From a virus: a stretch of 64,000 nt of DNA. Location of the stretch: IMG/VR virus record IMGVR_UViG_3300048571_000088, positions 62,001-126,000 of that record; one strand, given 5' to 3'. Positions within the stretch are counted from its first letter, which is position 1; each line of letters begins with the position of its first letter. Shown one piece after another: positions 22,380 through 31,091 of the stretch. Under the pieces are notes generated by a model. It was given only the letters and a program-made list of their open reading frames with translations, was not told where the DNA came from and searched no databases. The translations under genes were made by a program, and so were the position numbers.

Positions 22380-22721
22380 CCAAGATTCTTTCTTAGCTTC
22401 CTATCGTTTCCAGTCATATATCTGTGTACTTCGTACCCATCTATATTTCTTACCACTTATAGTTATTATTGTAGTAGTACTTAATCTTTAAAAGAAAGTA
22501 AGTAAAGAGAAGAAGGTACTAATACTTAATAATGTCTAGGAAAGATCTATGTAGTTTCTTATTTCTTATAGCTAGTATTTGTACATCCATCTTTTTTACT
22601 TATCTTTTCATAGGTATGTACTTTTCTTTGCTAAGTAAGTATTTTTATTAAATGTTTATTTCTTAAAAGGTACTAAGAAACTATAGGAAGGAAAGAGAAA
22701 ATTAAAGAATTTCTTGTTACC

Positions 22722-22758
22722 AGATTATTCTTACTCCTTCCAGTCGTACTCATAATCT
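22722..22758 (-). ncRNA. structured inverted-repeat element 2
   Basis: AGATTAT ... ATAATCT enclose, on the minus strand, GAGTACGACTGGAAGGAGTA. Relative to element 1 the outer stem differs at two positions on both sides in a pairing-preserving way, which supports conserved RNA structure. Confidence 0.42.
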
Positions 22759-22894
22759 TACAGATATTTATCAAATAGGTACCTAATCTGAAGAGAATAC
22801 TAGGAAACAAGAGGAGACCGAACCGGAGGTTTGGGGTACGAGTGTTTAGCTAGCTGGAAGCTAGACAATAAGATACCTTTCAAAGAGAACTTTA

Positions 22895-22932
22895 GTTTAC
22901 GAATGCGATGCGTCAGCGGAGCAAGAGTAAAC
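22895..22932 (+). ncRNA. structured inverted-repeat element 3
   Basis: On the plus strand GTTTAC ... GTAAAC enclose GAATGCGATGCGTC and AGCGGAGCAAGA, matching the TRCGA ... GGAGYA core of elements 1 and 2 in the opposite orientation. Outer AAAGAG/CTCTTT arms could extend the stem. Confidence 0.4.
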
Positions 22933-22952
22933 AGAGAACTACTCTTTTAATG

Positions 22953-23110
22953 TAGGGCTTTAAAAAATAATTCTTTTAAAATTAAATACTTGGAAGCCAT
23001 TTTACTCAATTTCTAGGAGATTAGACCCCCCCCCCTTAGGGCTTTCCAGGGAAAGGTTCGTAAAATCAAATACTTGGAAGCCATTTTAGAGAATTTATAG
23101 GAACATATAA
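22953..23110 (+). repeat. 84-nt diverged direct duplication
   Basis: Two copies with an 84-nt period share TAGGGCTT at the start (22953 and 23037) and the near-identical block AAATACTTGGAAGCCATTTT (within 22977-23004 and 23061-23088), followed by a related AATTTnTAGGA. A poly-C run separates them. It may be binding sites or a duplicated leader upstream of the ATPase promoter. Confidence 0.6.
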
Positions 23111-23164
23111 ACATTGATGTTTATATGTATGCAGTTCTCTGTTTTATTCCTATGAATAAACTTA

Positions 23165-23193
23165 TTGCATTTTCCTAGGACATATGTTATATT
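23165..23193 (+). promoter_or_regulatory. sigma70-like promoter, rightward
   Basis: TTGCAT (23165-23170), 17-nt spacer, TATATT (23188-23193). It lies about 57 nt upstream of the start codon of the ATPase at 23251. Good spacing and four to five of six matches per box. Confidence 0.6.
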
Positions 23194-23250
23194 AAATAGT
23201 AAGCTACTAAAAATGTCTTTGGTAGCATATTAAGGAGAGCCACACAACAG

Positions 23251-24576
23251 ATGACTAAAATTACAGTAATAGATGCAATAATGGGAGCAGGAAAGAGTTC
23301 TTATATTACCCATCTTATTCATAAAGCACCACATGATCAATCTTTTCTTTACATCACTCCGTTACTAAGTGAATGTCACAGGGTAGCTTGTACTACTTCA
23401 ACAAGATCTAAAGGAGAACCACCAAAGAGAGATTCTAATAATAATATTATCTATACAGAAACTACTAATCCTAATGCAGTAGATATAAGATATAGAAAGT
23501 TTAAACACCCTGAAGTGAAGAGTAGTGGAGGTAAGATTGATAGTTTAAAATATCTAGTTGAGCATAAGCATAATATTACTTCTACCCACTCATTACTCCT
23601 AAGACTAGAAGCGCAAAAAACAGAGTTATTTAATCTTAAAGATTATATATTGATAGTAGATGAAGCTTTAAATGCTTACTCTGAATATGATCAACTCAGT
23701 GCTTATACTGTTAAGCAACAGATTAAGAATGGATTATTTAGTATAGATCCAGATGGGTTTACACTTTTATTTCATCCAGAAGTTATAGGTACAACAGGGA
23801 GTATAGAAGGTTTAACTCAGTTAGAAGAGTATGCTGAACTTTGTAACAGGAGAGTATTACTTTTTGTGGGAGGTAAGATTATAGTTTGGGAGTTAAGTCC
23901 TGATTTATTAAACTCATTTAAAGAGGTGTGGTTTTGCACGTACCAATATAAAGGTACAGTATTGGATACTTATTTAATATCCAATGGATTTCAAGTACAG
24001 ATTACAACAATACCTACTAATAAGAAACCTTCTGACTATAAGCCTCTTATTACTATTATTGAAGAAGATAAACTGAATGCTATAGGCGCAGAAAAATACT
24101 CTTTAAGCTACACTGCTATGGAAGAGGTAGAAACTTTAGAAGTACTCAGAAAGAATTTGATGAATTTTTTTATCACTAAATGCTGTAACGCTACAGCGAA
24201 AGATCGTATCTGGACTTCCTATAAAGAGAAAAGAGATGTTAATAATAGAATTATTATTGTTAATAAAGTTATAGCAGGCAAAAATTACTTTAAACAATGG
24301 TTACCATTTAATACTAAAGCAACTAATGAATATTCTAATTGTCACAACGTAGCTTACCTTTGTAATATATTTCTTAATGTAGATATTAAGACTGTTGCTA
24401 GTAAGAAAGGTCATCCAGTTGATGAAGACATGCATGCGTTAAACGAGATGATCCAGTTTATCTGGAGATCTGCAATTAGAAACCAAGAACCAATTAATTT
24501 ATATATACCTTCTGCAAGAATGAGAAATCTCTTCAAGAGTTGGTTAAATGATGAGTACGAAATTAAGGAACTCTAA
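23251..24576 (+). CDS. SF2 helicase-like ATPase (phage replication/origin-binding type)
   Basis: 441 residues. Walker A MGAGKSS at 11-17, LIVDEAL (DExx Walker B) at 134-140, STHSLL (motif III-like) near 111, and a C-terminal QFIWRSAIR resembling motif VI with its arginine finger. This order is that of DEAD-like superfamily 2 translocases used in phage replication or origin melting. It is the lone plus-strand gene in this part and has a frameshifted minus-strand paralogue at 20804-22121. The AAGGAG box lies 13 nt from the ATG, further than usual. Confidence 0.72.
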   Translation: MTKITVIDAIMGAGKSSYITHLIHKAPHDQSFLYITPLLSECHRVACTTSTRSKGEPPKRDSNNNIIYTETTNPNAVDIRYRKFKHPEVKSSGGKIDSLKYLVEHKHNITSTHSLLLRLEAQKTELFNLKDYILIVDEALNAYSEYDQLSAYTVKQQIKNGLFSIDPDGFTLLFHPEVIGTTGSIEGLTQLEEYAELCNRRVLLFVGGKIIVWELSPDLLNSFKEVWFCTYQYKGTVLDTYLISNGFQVQITTIPTNKKPSDYKPLITIIEEDKLNAIGAEKYSLSYTAMEEVETLEVLRKNLMNFFITKCCNATAKDRIWTSYKEKRDVNNRIIIVNKVIAGKNYFKQWLPFNTKATNEYSNCHNVAYLCNIFLNVDIKTVASKKGHPVDEDMHALNEMIQFIWRSAIRNQEPINLYIPSARMRNLFKSWLNDEYEIKEL

Positions 24577-24584
24577 TCTAAACA

Positions 24585-24614
24585 GAGAAGTTTGCAACTT
24601 ACTACAAACTTCTC
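24585..24614. terminator. bidirectional hairpin between convergent genes
   Basis: GAGAAGTTTG and CAAACTTCTC form a perfect 10-bp stem with a 10-nt loop, placed between the rightward ATPase and the leftward AlkB-like gene. The position suggests termination from both sides. Confidence 0.6.
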
Positions 24615-24622
24615 TCAACAAC

Positions 24623-25168
24623 CTAGTTAAACTTTCTGAAGGTTAAAGAAATTCTTCCACCTTTATGTACCTTCTTTTCTATTCCATGTGTATAGAGTTT
24701 TTGACATCCAGCACCCATTACTAAGACATCTCCATCTTTAAGAGGAATACTTACAACTTCACAGTCTTTCTTATTCTTTAGTATGAAATCACAACTATCT
24801 CCTAAAGATACAGATACTACTACTGGATCTATACCTAACTCTCGTTCATCATCTGAGTGTTGAGAAATCCCTGCATTAGCACCATCTGGATAGTAGTTTA
24901 ATAAGCAAGCATTGAAACTCGTACCATTTTGCTCATTGATCACTCCCATCAATTGTAAGAGACGTTTATCCCAAGGTTGAGCTTTCATTACTAAACCACT
25001 GAAAGCATAATCTTTTCCCATGCTACAGACACCTCGACTAATCTGTCTTCCGTAGAAGGTAGGATATACCCAAGGTACTGTCTTTATGAGACGTTGTAAG
25101 TGGTGTTGAGTATTCTTAACTTTTAGCTCAGAAAAGAATACATCACACTTGGATACTAAGGAAGTCAT
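24623..25168 (-). CDS. AlkB-family 2OG-Fe(II) dioxygenase
   Basis: 181 residues from the ATG at 25166 (AGAGAG upstream). Family landmarks in order: NACLLNYYPDGANAG (substrate/2OG lid), QHSDDE with the HxD iron ligands (H104, D106), GDVLVMGAG, the distal ligand H161 in YTHGI, and the 2OG-binding R-x-S-x-x-x-R (RISLTFR). AlkB enzymes oxidatively remove alkyl groups from DNA or RNA bases. In a phage it may repair its DNA or edit modified bases. All catalytic residues are present. Confidence 0.85.
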   Translation of the reverse strand: MTSLVSKCDVFFSELKVKNTQHHLQRLIKTVPWVYPTFYGRQISRGVCSMGKDYAFSGLVMKAQPWDKRLLQLMGVINEQNGTSFNACLLNYYPDGANAGISQHSDDERELGIDPVVVSVSLGDSCDFILKNKKDCEVVSIPLKDGDVLVMGAGCQKLYTHGIEKKVHKGGRISLTFRKFN

Positions 25169-25234
25169 ATTTCTCTCTCTGTTGTAAACACACATGTATG
25201 ATTTGATAATACAATCCAAATCATACAAGTTTAT

Positions 25235-25651
25235 TTACTCAGTTACACCTAGTAAAGAAAGAATATACATACCTTTGATAGTTGCAGCTTCTTTACTTTT
25301 GTAGATTAAACCAGCCAGACAAAGATGGGCTTTTGCTAAGCTACTACTGTTCCTTGTTTGAGCAATGGTTGGGTTAGTGATATCTACAATCCAAACGTCA
25401 CCGTAGACATCCTCAATATTTCTTATCGGTTTGACGTTAACTAGATTCCCTACGTATTCATACTCTGGGAGCCGTTCTTTCTTACATACTAGCACCTCAA
25501 CGTCATAAGGATCTACTGTGAGTGCAGAAAGGTCACCGAACGTAATCTCTTCAAAAGACAATTCATTCTTTTTACGAATGAAAATACCCTTTGAAGTATC
25601 CTTACAATGAATAATGATTGGATCGATGAAAGGATGGGTTTGTTGTGTCAT
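25235..25651 (-). CDS. hypothetical protein, 138 aa
   Basis: A soluble alpha/beta protein with a C-terminal helix containing LAKAHLCLAGLIYKSKEAA. No family recognised. A GAGTAAT-type RBS precedes the start. Confidence 0.72.
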   Translation of the reverse strand: MTQQTHPFIDPIIIHCKDTSKGIFIRKKNELSFEEITFGDLSALTVDPYDVEVLVCKKERLPEYEYVGNLVNVKPIRNIEDVYGDVWIVDITNPTIAQTRNSSSLAKAHLCLAGLIYKSKEAATIKGMYILSLLGVTE

Positions 25652-25655
25652 TACA

Positions 25656-26078
25656 TTACTCCATTACAACAGGGCTGAGATTGATTTTGGAACGAAGGTG
25701 TAAAGCCACCCGTTGAGCTTCAATTTCGTCTATATACAACAAGCCTTCTTTTAGAAGACGTTGAATGTAAGTAGAGTGTTTATTCCATTTGATACGTGTC
25801 CATCCAGTTGCTGAGATGATAGATGGAGTAACTAGAACAGTTTTGGGATCTTCAGGTAATTCTTCAATACCTGAGAATAATGGAAGTTCATACTTATCCA
25901 TTACACCTACATAGAACTGATAACTTAGTACCCGATGTAAGTTATCAATACGTAGGGACATATTAACGAAAGGACGAAAACGATCATTTCCTTCCTTAGA
26001 TTCTCGATACCAGACCTTTGAGTCCCCTGCTACAGCTAACTCACAAGCTTCTTGAAAGCTAATGTACTTCATAAGCAT
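25656..26078 (-). CDS. diverged 'module C'-like protein, 140 aa
   Basis: Starts at an ATG preceded by AGGAGTAACACC. KVWYRES, then VLSYQFYVG, resemble WYRRP...FEYYIGE of the module C proteins at 2745 and 12964; the remainder has drifted. The relationship is weak. Function unknown. Confidence 0.65.
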   Translation of the reverse strand: MLMKYISFQEACELAVAGDSKVWYRESKEGNDRFRPFVNMSLRIDNLHRVLSYQFYVGVMDKYELPLFSGIEELPEDPKTVLVTPSIISATGWTRIKWNKHSTYIQRLLKEGLLYIDEIEAQRVALHLRSKINLSPVVME

Positions 26079-26091
26079 GGTGTTACTCCTG

Positions 26092-26241
26092 TTAGATTTT
26101 GTTGCTTAAGAGAAACAAAAAAGCTTCTTTAATAAATGGAGTTTCTAAAAATACTCCATTCCGATACATGCAGCGAAACATAATTTTACTACGATAAAAT
26201 ATACGAACGCTTGCATTCCCATTGGTAACTTTCATACGCAT
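26092..26241 (-). CDS. small basic protein, 49 aa
   Basis: The ATG at 26239-26241 follows AGGAGTAACAAC, the RBS spacing seen at neighbouring genes, and is preferred to the upstream in-frame start. The product is basic and beta-rich with a hydrophobic C-terminus (KEAFLFLLSNKI). Function unknown. Confidence 0.6.
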   Translation of the reverse strand: MRMKVTNGNASVRIFYRSKIMFRCMYRNGVFLETPFIKEAFLFLLSNKI

Positions 26242-26255
26242 GTTGTTACTCCTGG

Positions 26256-26465
26256 TTAAACTTGAGGTTTTATCCACTTGTGGAAATCCATTTCAACTTG
26301 ACGGGATTGAGAAATCCACCCAAAAGCAGTTTCAATATCATAAAGAGTAACTGGAACATCTTTATGTCCAAGTTCACACATTTTGTTTGAAAGCTGAGGA
26401 TAATTTACAATGTCAGGATTTTCAGATAAAACCTGACACATTAATTCATAAGCAGGACTAGTCAC
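26256..26465 (-). CDS. hypothetical protein, 69 aa
   Basis: Starts with GTG. A small helical protein whose pattern (CQVLSENPDIVNYPQLSNKM ...) resembles a short winged-helix or helix-turn-helix fold but lacks a decisive motif. Confidence 0.58.
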   Translation of the reverse strand: MTSPAYELMCQVLSENPDIVNYPQLSNKMCELGHKDVPVTLYDIETAFGWISQSRQVEMDFHKWIKPQV

Positions 26466-26476
26466 ATTAGGCGCCC

Positions 26477-26659
26477 CTAGAAAAAGGTTAGGTACACGAT
26501 GATATATGCTACATAAGCAAATGCCATACGTGAGGGATAATCAAGCTTCTCTTTAGTGCCTAGCAGAACAAGCAAAGCTGCTACAGTTGTGAGTGAAACA
26601 ACTAGTACTGAGTACCAAAAGAGGAACTGTAGTACCATTACAAGAAGGAGTGTAAGCAT
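26477..26659 (-). CDS. two-span membrane protein, 60 aa
   Basis: The ATG at 26657-26659 follows GGAGAT. Hydrophobic spans LTLLLVMVLQFLFWYSVLVV and MAFAYVAYIIVYLTFF flank a short basic loop. Unknown function. Confidence 0.62.
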   Translation of the reverse strand: MLTLLLVMVLQFLFWYSVLVVSLTTVAALLVLLGTKEKLDYPSRMAFAYVAYIIVYLTFF

Positions 26660-26678
26660 TTCAGTGATCTCCGTGGGG

Positions 26679-27128
26679 TTAATACAACAATCCAGTAAGT
26701 TCTGGATATAACGTTTCAAAAGGAATCTCTCTTACTACACGAGTATGTGCTTCAATACCAGATTCAGTAAATAACAGAACTTGTTTAGTAAGCTCTACAA
26801 CATCTTCATCTTTTATATCCAGTTCACTAAGAACACATTCATTAACGAACATATCAATGCAATCATCAACGTCAAACCAATCCTTAGCTTGCTGTCTACT
26901 AGAGAAAGCAAAATAAACTTGCTTTCCCGCGTCATGTCTGTTGCCGATAAAGGATTGAAATCTTTTTTCAGAGTCTCTACATGGTTTTGCTACGCTTTCA
27001 CGCGCAACTATCAGACGTGTTTCACTATCAACATCATGACCATCTTTCAATGCTAGTCGTGTGTGTTTGTCGGCTCTGTAGCAACCAACATCAAGCTTAC
27101 CTTTCTGATGAAATCGAAAAACTCTCAT
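26679..27128 (-). CDS. hypothetical protein, 149 aa
   Basis: The ATG at 27126-27128 (AGAGGT box) is chosen over the further upstream frame. A charged alpha/beta protein with an acidic helical middle (DVDDCIDMFVNECVLSELD). No family recognised. Confidence 0.7.
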   Translation of the reverse strand: MRVFRFHQKGKLDVGCYRADKHTRLALKDGHDVDSETRLIVARESVAKPCRDSEKRFQSFIGNRHDAGKQVYFAFSSRQQAKDWFDVDDCIDMFVNECVLSELDIKDEDVVELTKQVLLFTESGIEAHTRVVREIPFETLYPELTGLLY

Positions 27129-27192
27129 AACAATACCTCTCTTAGTGAAACCATACATATGAGTACTCAATTACGAATACTCATAAGTCTGA

Positions 27193-27720
27193 TTACAGTT
27201 CTTGATCAATACAGAAATGATCTTTCAACTCTTGAAGAGTGTCAACAGCATGGTACTTCAATTCCGTTGGTACGAAATCAAGACCTTTAACTTCTTTCAA
27301 AGCAGTAATAAAGTTAGTGATAGGACAGTAAGCATAAAGATAATACGAGTTACAACTCTCATCAGCTTCTATCCAACCTAAGATAGTATTAAAATGTTCT
27401 GTCTTTACAACAGCTATGTTCGTACCATCTTGAAAGATACCAATATACTGAACAGGTGTAGGAGCACCATTGAAAGCTAACTGTTTGGTAAGTTTCTCAA
27501 CCTTACCTTTTCGTCCTTTCTCAATAAGCTCTGCATTCAACATTCGACGTTCAATCATCATATCAATGATACCTAGTACCTGACCAATCTCCACATCTAC
27601 AGGATTGTTCTGCAGATGAATTGATTCAGTACCAAAACGAGCTAACTTGTGGAAACAAGTCGATACTTCAAGACATTCTTCACTCAAATTCATGAGCAAC
27701 ACTTGATAAAGATCTTTCAT
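27193..27720 (-). CDS. MazG-like nucleotide pyrophosphohydrolase with C-terminal extension
   Basis: Residues 1-65 carry the MazG signature: EECLE (E14, E15, E18) in helix 1, KLARFG, then EIGQVLGIIDMM. MazG-type enzymes cleave (d)NTPs to monophosphates and pyrophosphate. The Asp of the usual EIGDVL is Gln here (Q47), so metal binding and activity may be altered. Residues 75-175 are an unrecognised extension. Confidence 0.68.
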   Translation of the reverse strand: MKDLYQVLLMNLSEECLEVSTCFHKLARFGTESIHLQNNPVDVEIGQVLGIIDMMIERRMLNAELIEKGRKGKVEKLTKQLAFNGAPTPVQYIGIFQDGTNIAVVKTEHFNTILGWIEADESCNSYYLYAYCPITNFITALKEVKGLDFVPTELKYHAVDTLQELKDHFCIDQEL

Positions 27721-27750
27721 AACAATGTTCCTTACAGTGTGGAGTGATTA

Positions 27751-28311
27751 CTACTCTTGCTTCTCAATAACTACATAATCACCTTCTTGCGTGATCTTAT
27801 AGCCTTCTTTATACAACTGAGAAGTCTTCTTACCATCAATCTTTAAGTAAGCCAACTGATCTTGTATGGGCTGTTCTTGTACCTGAATTACATCAATTTC
27901 TTCAAGTATCACAGAACAGTATCCAACAGGCTTACTTGAGATAGCTAAAGCAATATCTACAGGATTACCAGTAAAGAACCCAATCAGCTCTTTACTTTCA
28001 CCTTCTGGTTTATAATGAGCAGCATAGACTGGAGAAGACAGAGTAGGGATCATCCACTCTGCAATCAATTTATCCTGTGCATCTTGTAGTGCCTCTACAA
28101 ACTCGTCTATGGTTTTGTATCCGCAGACACTCTCACCGAAGAGAGTACACTGGAGTAGATACATACTTTCTGTATCATACTTCCAAGCAACTGACTTACC
28201 CAATATGTGAGTAATTTCAACACTAGTGTACGGTTCAAGATCCACTCCTGTCAAAACACACGTTGACTTCTCATGGTTAGTCACCACAGCAATCACTGAC
28301 TTTGTTTTCAC
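27751..28311 (-). CDS. hypothetical protein, 186 aa
   Basis: A soluble acidic protein with a central helical part (TIDEFVEALQDAQDKLIAEW) and a C-terminal beta-rich part ending YVVIEKQE. No recognised domain. Confidence 0.72.
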   Translation of the reverse strand: MKTKSVIAVVTNHEKSTCVLTGVDLEPYTSVEITHILGKSVAWKYDTESMYLLQCTLFGESVCGYKTIDEFVEALQDAQDKLIAEWMIPTLSSPVYAAHYKPEGESKELIGFFTGNPVDIALAISSKPVGYCSVILEEIDVIQVQEQPIQDQLAYLKIDGKKTSQLYKEGYKITQEGDYVVIEKQE

Positions 28312-28327
28312 AGTCTATTACTCCTTA

Positions 28328-28711
28328 CTAAGAAATATCGTAATCGACATCAAAGTCGTATTCTTGTTCACACCATTCAAGATTCTGGATATGATCAATC
28401 AGAGACTGAACAATCGGTTCTTTCTCACAATACTTCAAGAACTGTTGAGCATGTTTCAGATTATGGAAATAACCTTCCAACCGATTGTATTCATTGCCAG
28501 CACAGAACTCACTGAGATAAACACAAGTCTTGAAACCAGCATAAGGAAGTTCACAACGAGCATCAACCGCAGAACTTTCGTAGCCTGTAGTTCTGAAAGT
28601 ACCTAAACATACAACCTTCATAATAGTCTCAGTGTAAGCATCAACATGATACATAACCTTACCATGATGAACGTCTTTAGCACGGATACGAATTTTCTTA
28701 AGTTTCGCCAT
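28328..28711 (-). CDS. hypothetical protein, 127 aa
   Basis: A basic N-terminus, a WC-rich helical middle and an acidic Asp/Tyr tail (EQEYDFDVDYDIS). AAAGGAG lies 8 nt before the ATG. Function unknown. Confidence 0.72.
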   Translation of the reverse strand: MAKLKKIRIRAKDVHHGKVMYHVDAYTETIMKVVCLGTFRTTGYESSAVDARCELPYAGFKTCVYLSEFCAGNEYNRLEGYFHNLKHAQQFLKYCEKEPIVQSLIDHIQNLEWCEQEYDFDVDYDIS

Positions 28712-28713
28712 GA

Positions 28714-28947
28714 TTACTCTCCTTTACTTTTAGGACAATTTGATTCAATCTCAATCAAATCATCAGTGATTGCTTTCTGTACGTGAGGATCTGCTTCTAA
28801 GTCAGCTAAGAGTTTACAAACAGGGCTAGGTGTAACAACAACTTTAACTGGTTCTACCATAGTTGTCCTTAGTGGGTTGCAAAGAACAATAACGACGGTA
28901 GTAGCAAACAGTGCAGTAAGGACTACTGCTACAGCAAATGATTTCAT
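28714..28947 (-). CDS. small membrane-anchored protein, 77 aa
   Basis: The ATG at 28945-28947 follows AAAGGTAAT. MKSFAVAVVLTALFATTVVI is an N-terminal signal-anchor; the acidic remainder would face the periplasm and has two Cys. Function unknown. Confidence 0.65.
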   Translation of the reverse strand: MKSFAVAVVLTALFATTVVIVLCNPLRTTMVEPVKVVVTPSPVCKLLADLEADPHVQKAITDDLIEIESNCPKSKGE

Positions 28948-29036
28948 ATTACCTTTCCAAACCAATAAAGAATTTTAAAAGGATTCTTTGGAACCTTGAC
29001 AGATCTTGGACGGTCTTTTTAAAACTGATGACAATA

Positions 29037-29080
29037 AAAAAGGTACTCAAAGAAATTAATCTAAGAGTACCTTTTTTTAG
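29037..29080 (-). terminator. intrinsic terminator, leftward
   Basis: On the minus strand AAAAAAAGGTACTC pairs with GAGTACCTTTTTT across a loop of about 16 nt, just after the stop of 29083-29595. The U-rich 3' arm fits Rho-independent termination. Confidence 0.65.
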
Positions 29081-29082
29081 TT

Positions 29083-29595
29083 TTACAGCTTCGTACAGTA
29101 CTTAGAGAAGCTATGAATATCTTTCTTACGATGCCAACAGTCTACAAGAAACTCTAGATCTTGTAACTCTTCTGGAAGAGATGGATAATGTACAACAACA
29201 AAGAATACATCACCAAACATTATTGAATCATCATTGAGTTCGTTAACAACGTGAACTGAGATATTAGTAACCACTACAGTATCACATTGTTTCAAGAACT
29301 CAATGACAAAGTCAAGCAACTCCCAACGATTCCGTCCATATACAGTATCTTTATCCCACAAAGAATTTTCTCTTTCAGCATTATAATATGCGTTTAACTG
29401 GTAATTAGCGTGTTCACCTCGAACAGGATACGTAATATCACCTGAAAATTTAGGCCAGTTTTGAAATGCCAACGCAAGGATCTTCCTGCATGCGCCGGAG
29501 CGGACACTGCCACAAATCCCTTGTGTTTTTTGTGAAGGAGTGTCATTCTCTTTCAGTCTCACCAGAGTTCCAATTGTCTCTTCAAGAATACTCAT
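29083..29595 (-). CDS. phage hypothetical protein, 170 aa
   Basis: Landmarks GICGSVR, FQNWPKFSGDITYPV, a W-containing segment and YGRNRWELLDFVIEFL match a recurrent phage hypothetical family ('GIC...W...SG...PV...YG..R..LL') of unknown function. It lies 6 nt from 29602. Confidence 0.68.
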   Translation of the reverse strand: MSILEETIGTLVRLKENDTPSQKTQGICGSVRSGACRKILALAFQNWPKFSGDITYPVRGEHANYQLNAYYNAERENSLWDKDTVYGRNRWELLDFVIEFLKQCDTVVVTNISVHVVNELNDDSIMFGDVFFVVVHYPSLPEELQDLEFLVDCWHRKKDIHSFSKYCTKL

Positions 29596-29601
29596 GATAC
29601 A

Positions 29602-30294
29602 TTACTCCATGTTTGCTACGGTAAGCATAACGATTGTGTGACAGAAATGATCACTTCCTTTACAGTAGCAACCTAATACCTTTCCTTTCATACTCTTGAT
29701 CTCAGCCTTAAAAGCAGGATCAAATAGAGCATGAATGAAATCAAAGCGATGTTGAGCTACAGCTTCATCAACTGTATCAACTTTAACAGTTCTTGGAATA
29801 CCAGACAGATGAGTATAAGGATTACCATACTTAGATCCCCTTCCTCGGCCGCAGTATATATCACATTTCTCTTTCTTTCCTACGTTTGCCATCAAGTGAT
29901 AATACTTGTCCTGATTAGCTTGCATAAGACGAAGAGAGTCTTTAATCCAAATACGATAAACTTCTGTAGCTTGGCAAGCACTTCCTGTCTTGCCAAAGAT
30001 ATCAGAGAATCCTCGATACTTACGAATTGTCTTCAATAAGTCAGGATTCTCTTGGAAGTATAAATCCCACAGAGAAGAATACAGCTCTCGTACCTCTTCC
30101 TGATTTATAGCTTGTTTCCCTTTGGCTTGAGAAACACTTAGTCCTGTTGTACCATCAGAGAATACCTTTGCAGCTTGGTATATCTCTTCGATTGATTTTC
30201 CATTGTAAGCTTTAAGTCTTGCAAAAAACGCCGAGAAAAGCTTATTCCCTTTCGAACTGCATTCTAACATTGGCTTGAAACCATGTTGTAACAT
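29602..30294 (-). CDS. DUF4326-containing protein, 230 aa
   Basis: The ATG at 30292-30294 follows AGGAGATGTGTC. The C-terminal domain has the DUF4326 order: IYCGRGRGSKYGNPY, a helical stretch, then MKGKVLGCYCKGSDHFCHT. The N-terminal 120 residues are helical and unrecognised (GLSVSQAKGKQA). DUF4326 is common in phages and is of unknown activity; a nucleotide-related role is suspected from its neighbours (SLOG-like and SSB genes nearby). Confidence 0.7.
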   Translation of the reverse strand: MLQHGFKPMLECSSKGNKLFSAFFARLKAYNGKSIEEIYQAAKVFSDGTTGLSVSQAKGKQAINQEEVRELYSSLWDLYFQENPDLLKTIRKYRGFSDIFGKTGSACQATEVYRIWIKDSLRLMQANQDKYYHLMANVGKKEKCDIYCGRGRGSKYGNPYTHLSGIPRTVKVDTVDEAVAQHRFDFIHALFDPAFKAEIKSMKGKVLGCYCKGSDHFCHTIVMLTVANME

Positions 30295-30374
30295 GACACA
30301 TCTCCTAACGATGATTAACAACTCATATACATGATGGAACTCAATTAAGAATTCCATCAAGTCTATAAGCTTAC

Positions 30375-31091
30375 TTACGTTGTAACTGGTTTAGTCTCTT
30401 CGTCATCACCGAAGACTTTATTCCACCCTGCATACGCTTTATCAGATACCCAATTCCACAGAACACCACCTGCAGCAAGAATGTAACTAATGACAAACTT
30501 CAGCCAGTCTTTCCCTAAGTCCCAAGAAGAGTGAAACCAAGTTACCGTACCAGTCTTTTTATCAACTGTTCCGATCTCATTAGTTTCACGATCAATGATA
30601 GCTTCTGAACCATCATTAAACTTCACTGTTACTTGTTTATCTTCTGTATCTAACAGCATAGCAGCAGAAGTAGGTGATACATTCTCACCTTCAGGAGCAT
30701 CAGGTTGTACTTGCTTAGAGTCAATATACTCTTTAGCAGCATCAGTAACAGCATTGCAGTATGAGTAACGCTTTCTCATATTTTCTGAATGCCAAATAGA
30801 AGTACCAGAGAAGATTCCGCTAGGATCTTTCTGGAACCCACCCCCCTCTCCTTTCGTATTGAGAAGAATTCCAGCTTCGATATACTCCATCATACCGTGA
30901 ACTGAAGCTTTTAACTCTGCAGTTAGCTTGGCTCGACGCAAAGCAATAGGATCTTTCTTTGCTTTCTCAAGCTCAGTCAGCAATTCAGTAATCCGAGTTG
31001 TAGCTTTACCCAACGCAGAGAACGGATCAGTTTGAAGTTGAGTGGCTACACGCGCAGCCAATACTTCTTGATTACGAACATCAGTCTTCAT
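30375..31091 (-). CDS. hypothetical membrane-associated protein, 238 aa
   Basis: The ATG at 31089-31091 follows AGAGGTTTTATC. A long helical N-terminal region (RITELLTELEKAKKD) and a beta-rich middle (VTVKFNDGSEAIIDRET) lead to one hydrophobic segment near the C-terminus (FVISYILAAGGVLWNWV). No family recognised. Confidence 0.7.
   Translation of the reverse strand: MKTDVRNQEVLAARVATQLQTDPFSALGKATTRITELLTELEKAKKDPIALRRAKLTAELKASVHGMMEYIEAGILLNTKGEGGGFQKDPSGIFSGTSIWHSENMRKRYSYCNAVTDAAKEYIDSKQVQPDAPEGENVSPTSAAMLLDTEDKQVTVKFNDGSEAIIDRETNEIGTVDKKTGTVTWFHSSWDLGKDWLKFVISYILAAGGVLWNWVSDKAYAGWNKVFGDDEETKPVTT

Larger units (their letters stand above)
22122..23250. other. 1.1-kb AT-rich divergent control region, no genes
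   Basis: Between a leftward and a rightward ATPase gene. It holds a consensus sigma70 promoter to the left, paired direct repeats, three structured inverted-repeat elements (22342, 22722, 22895), an 84-nt diverged duplication, a run of ten C residues (23026-23035) and a promoter to the right. It could contain an origin of replication as well as regulatory RNAs. Confidence 0.6.
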
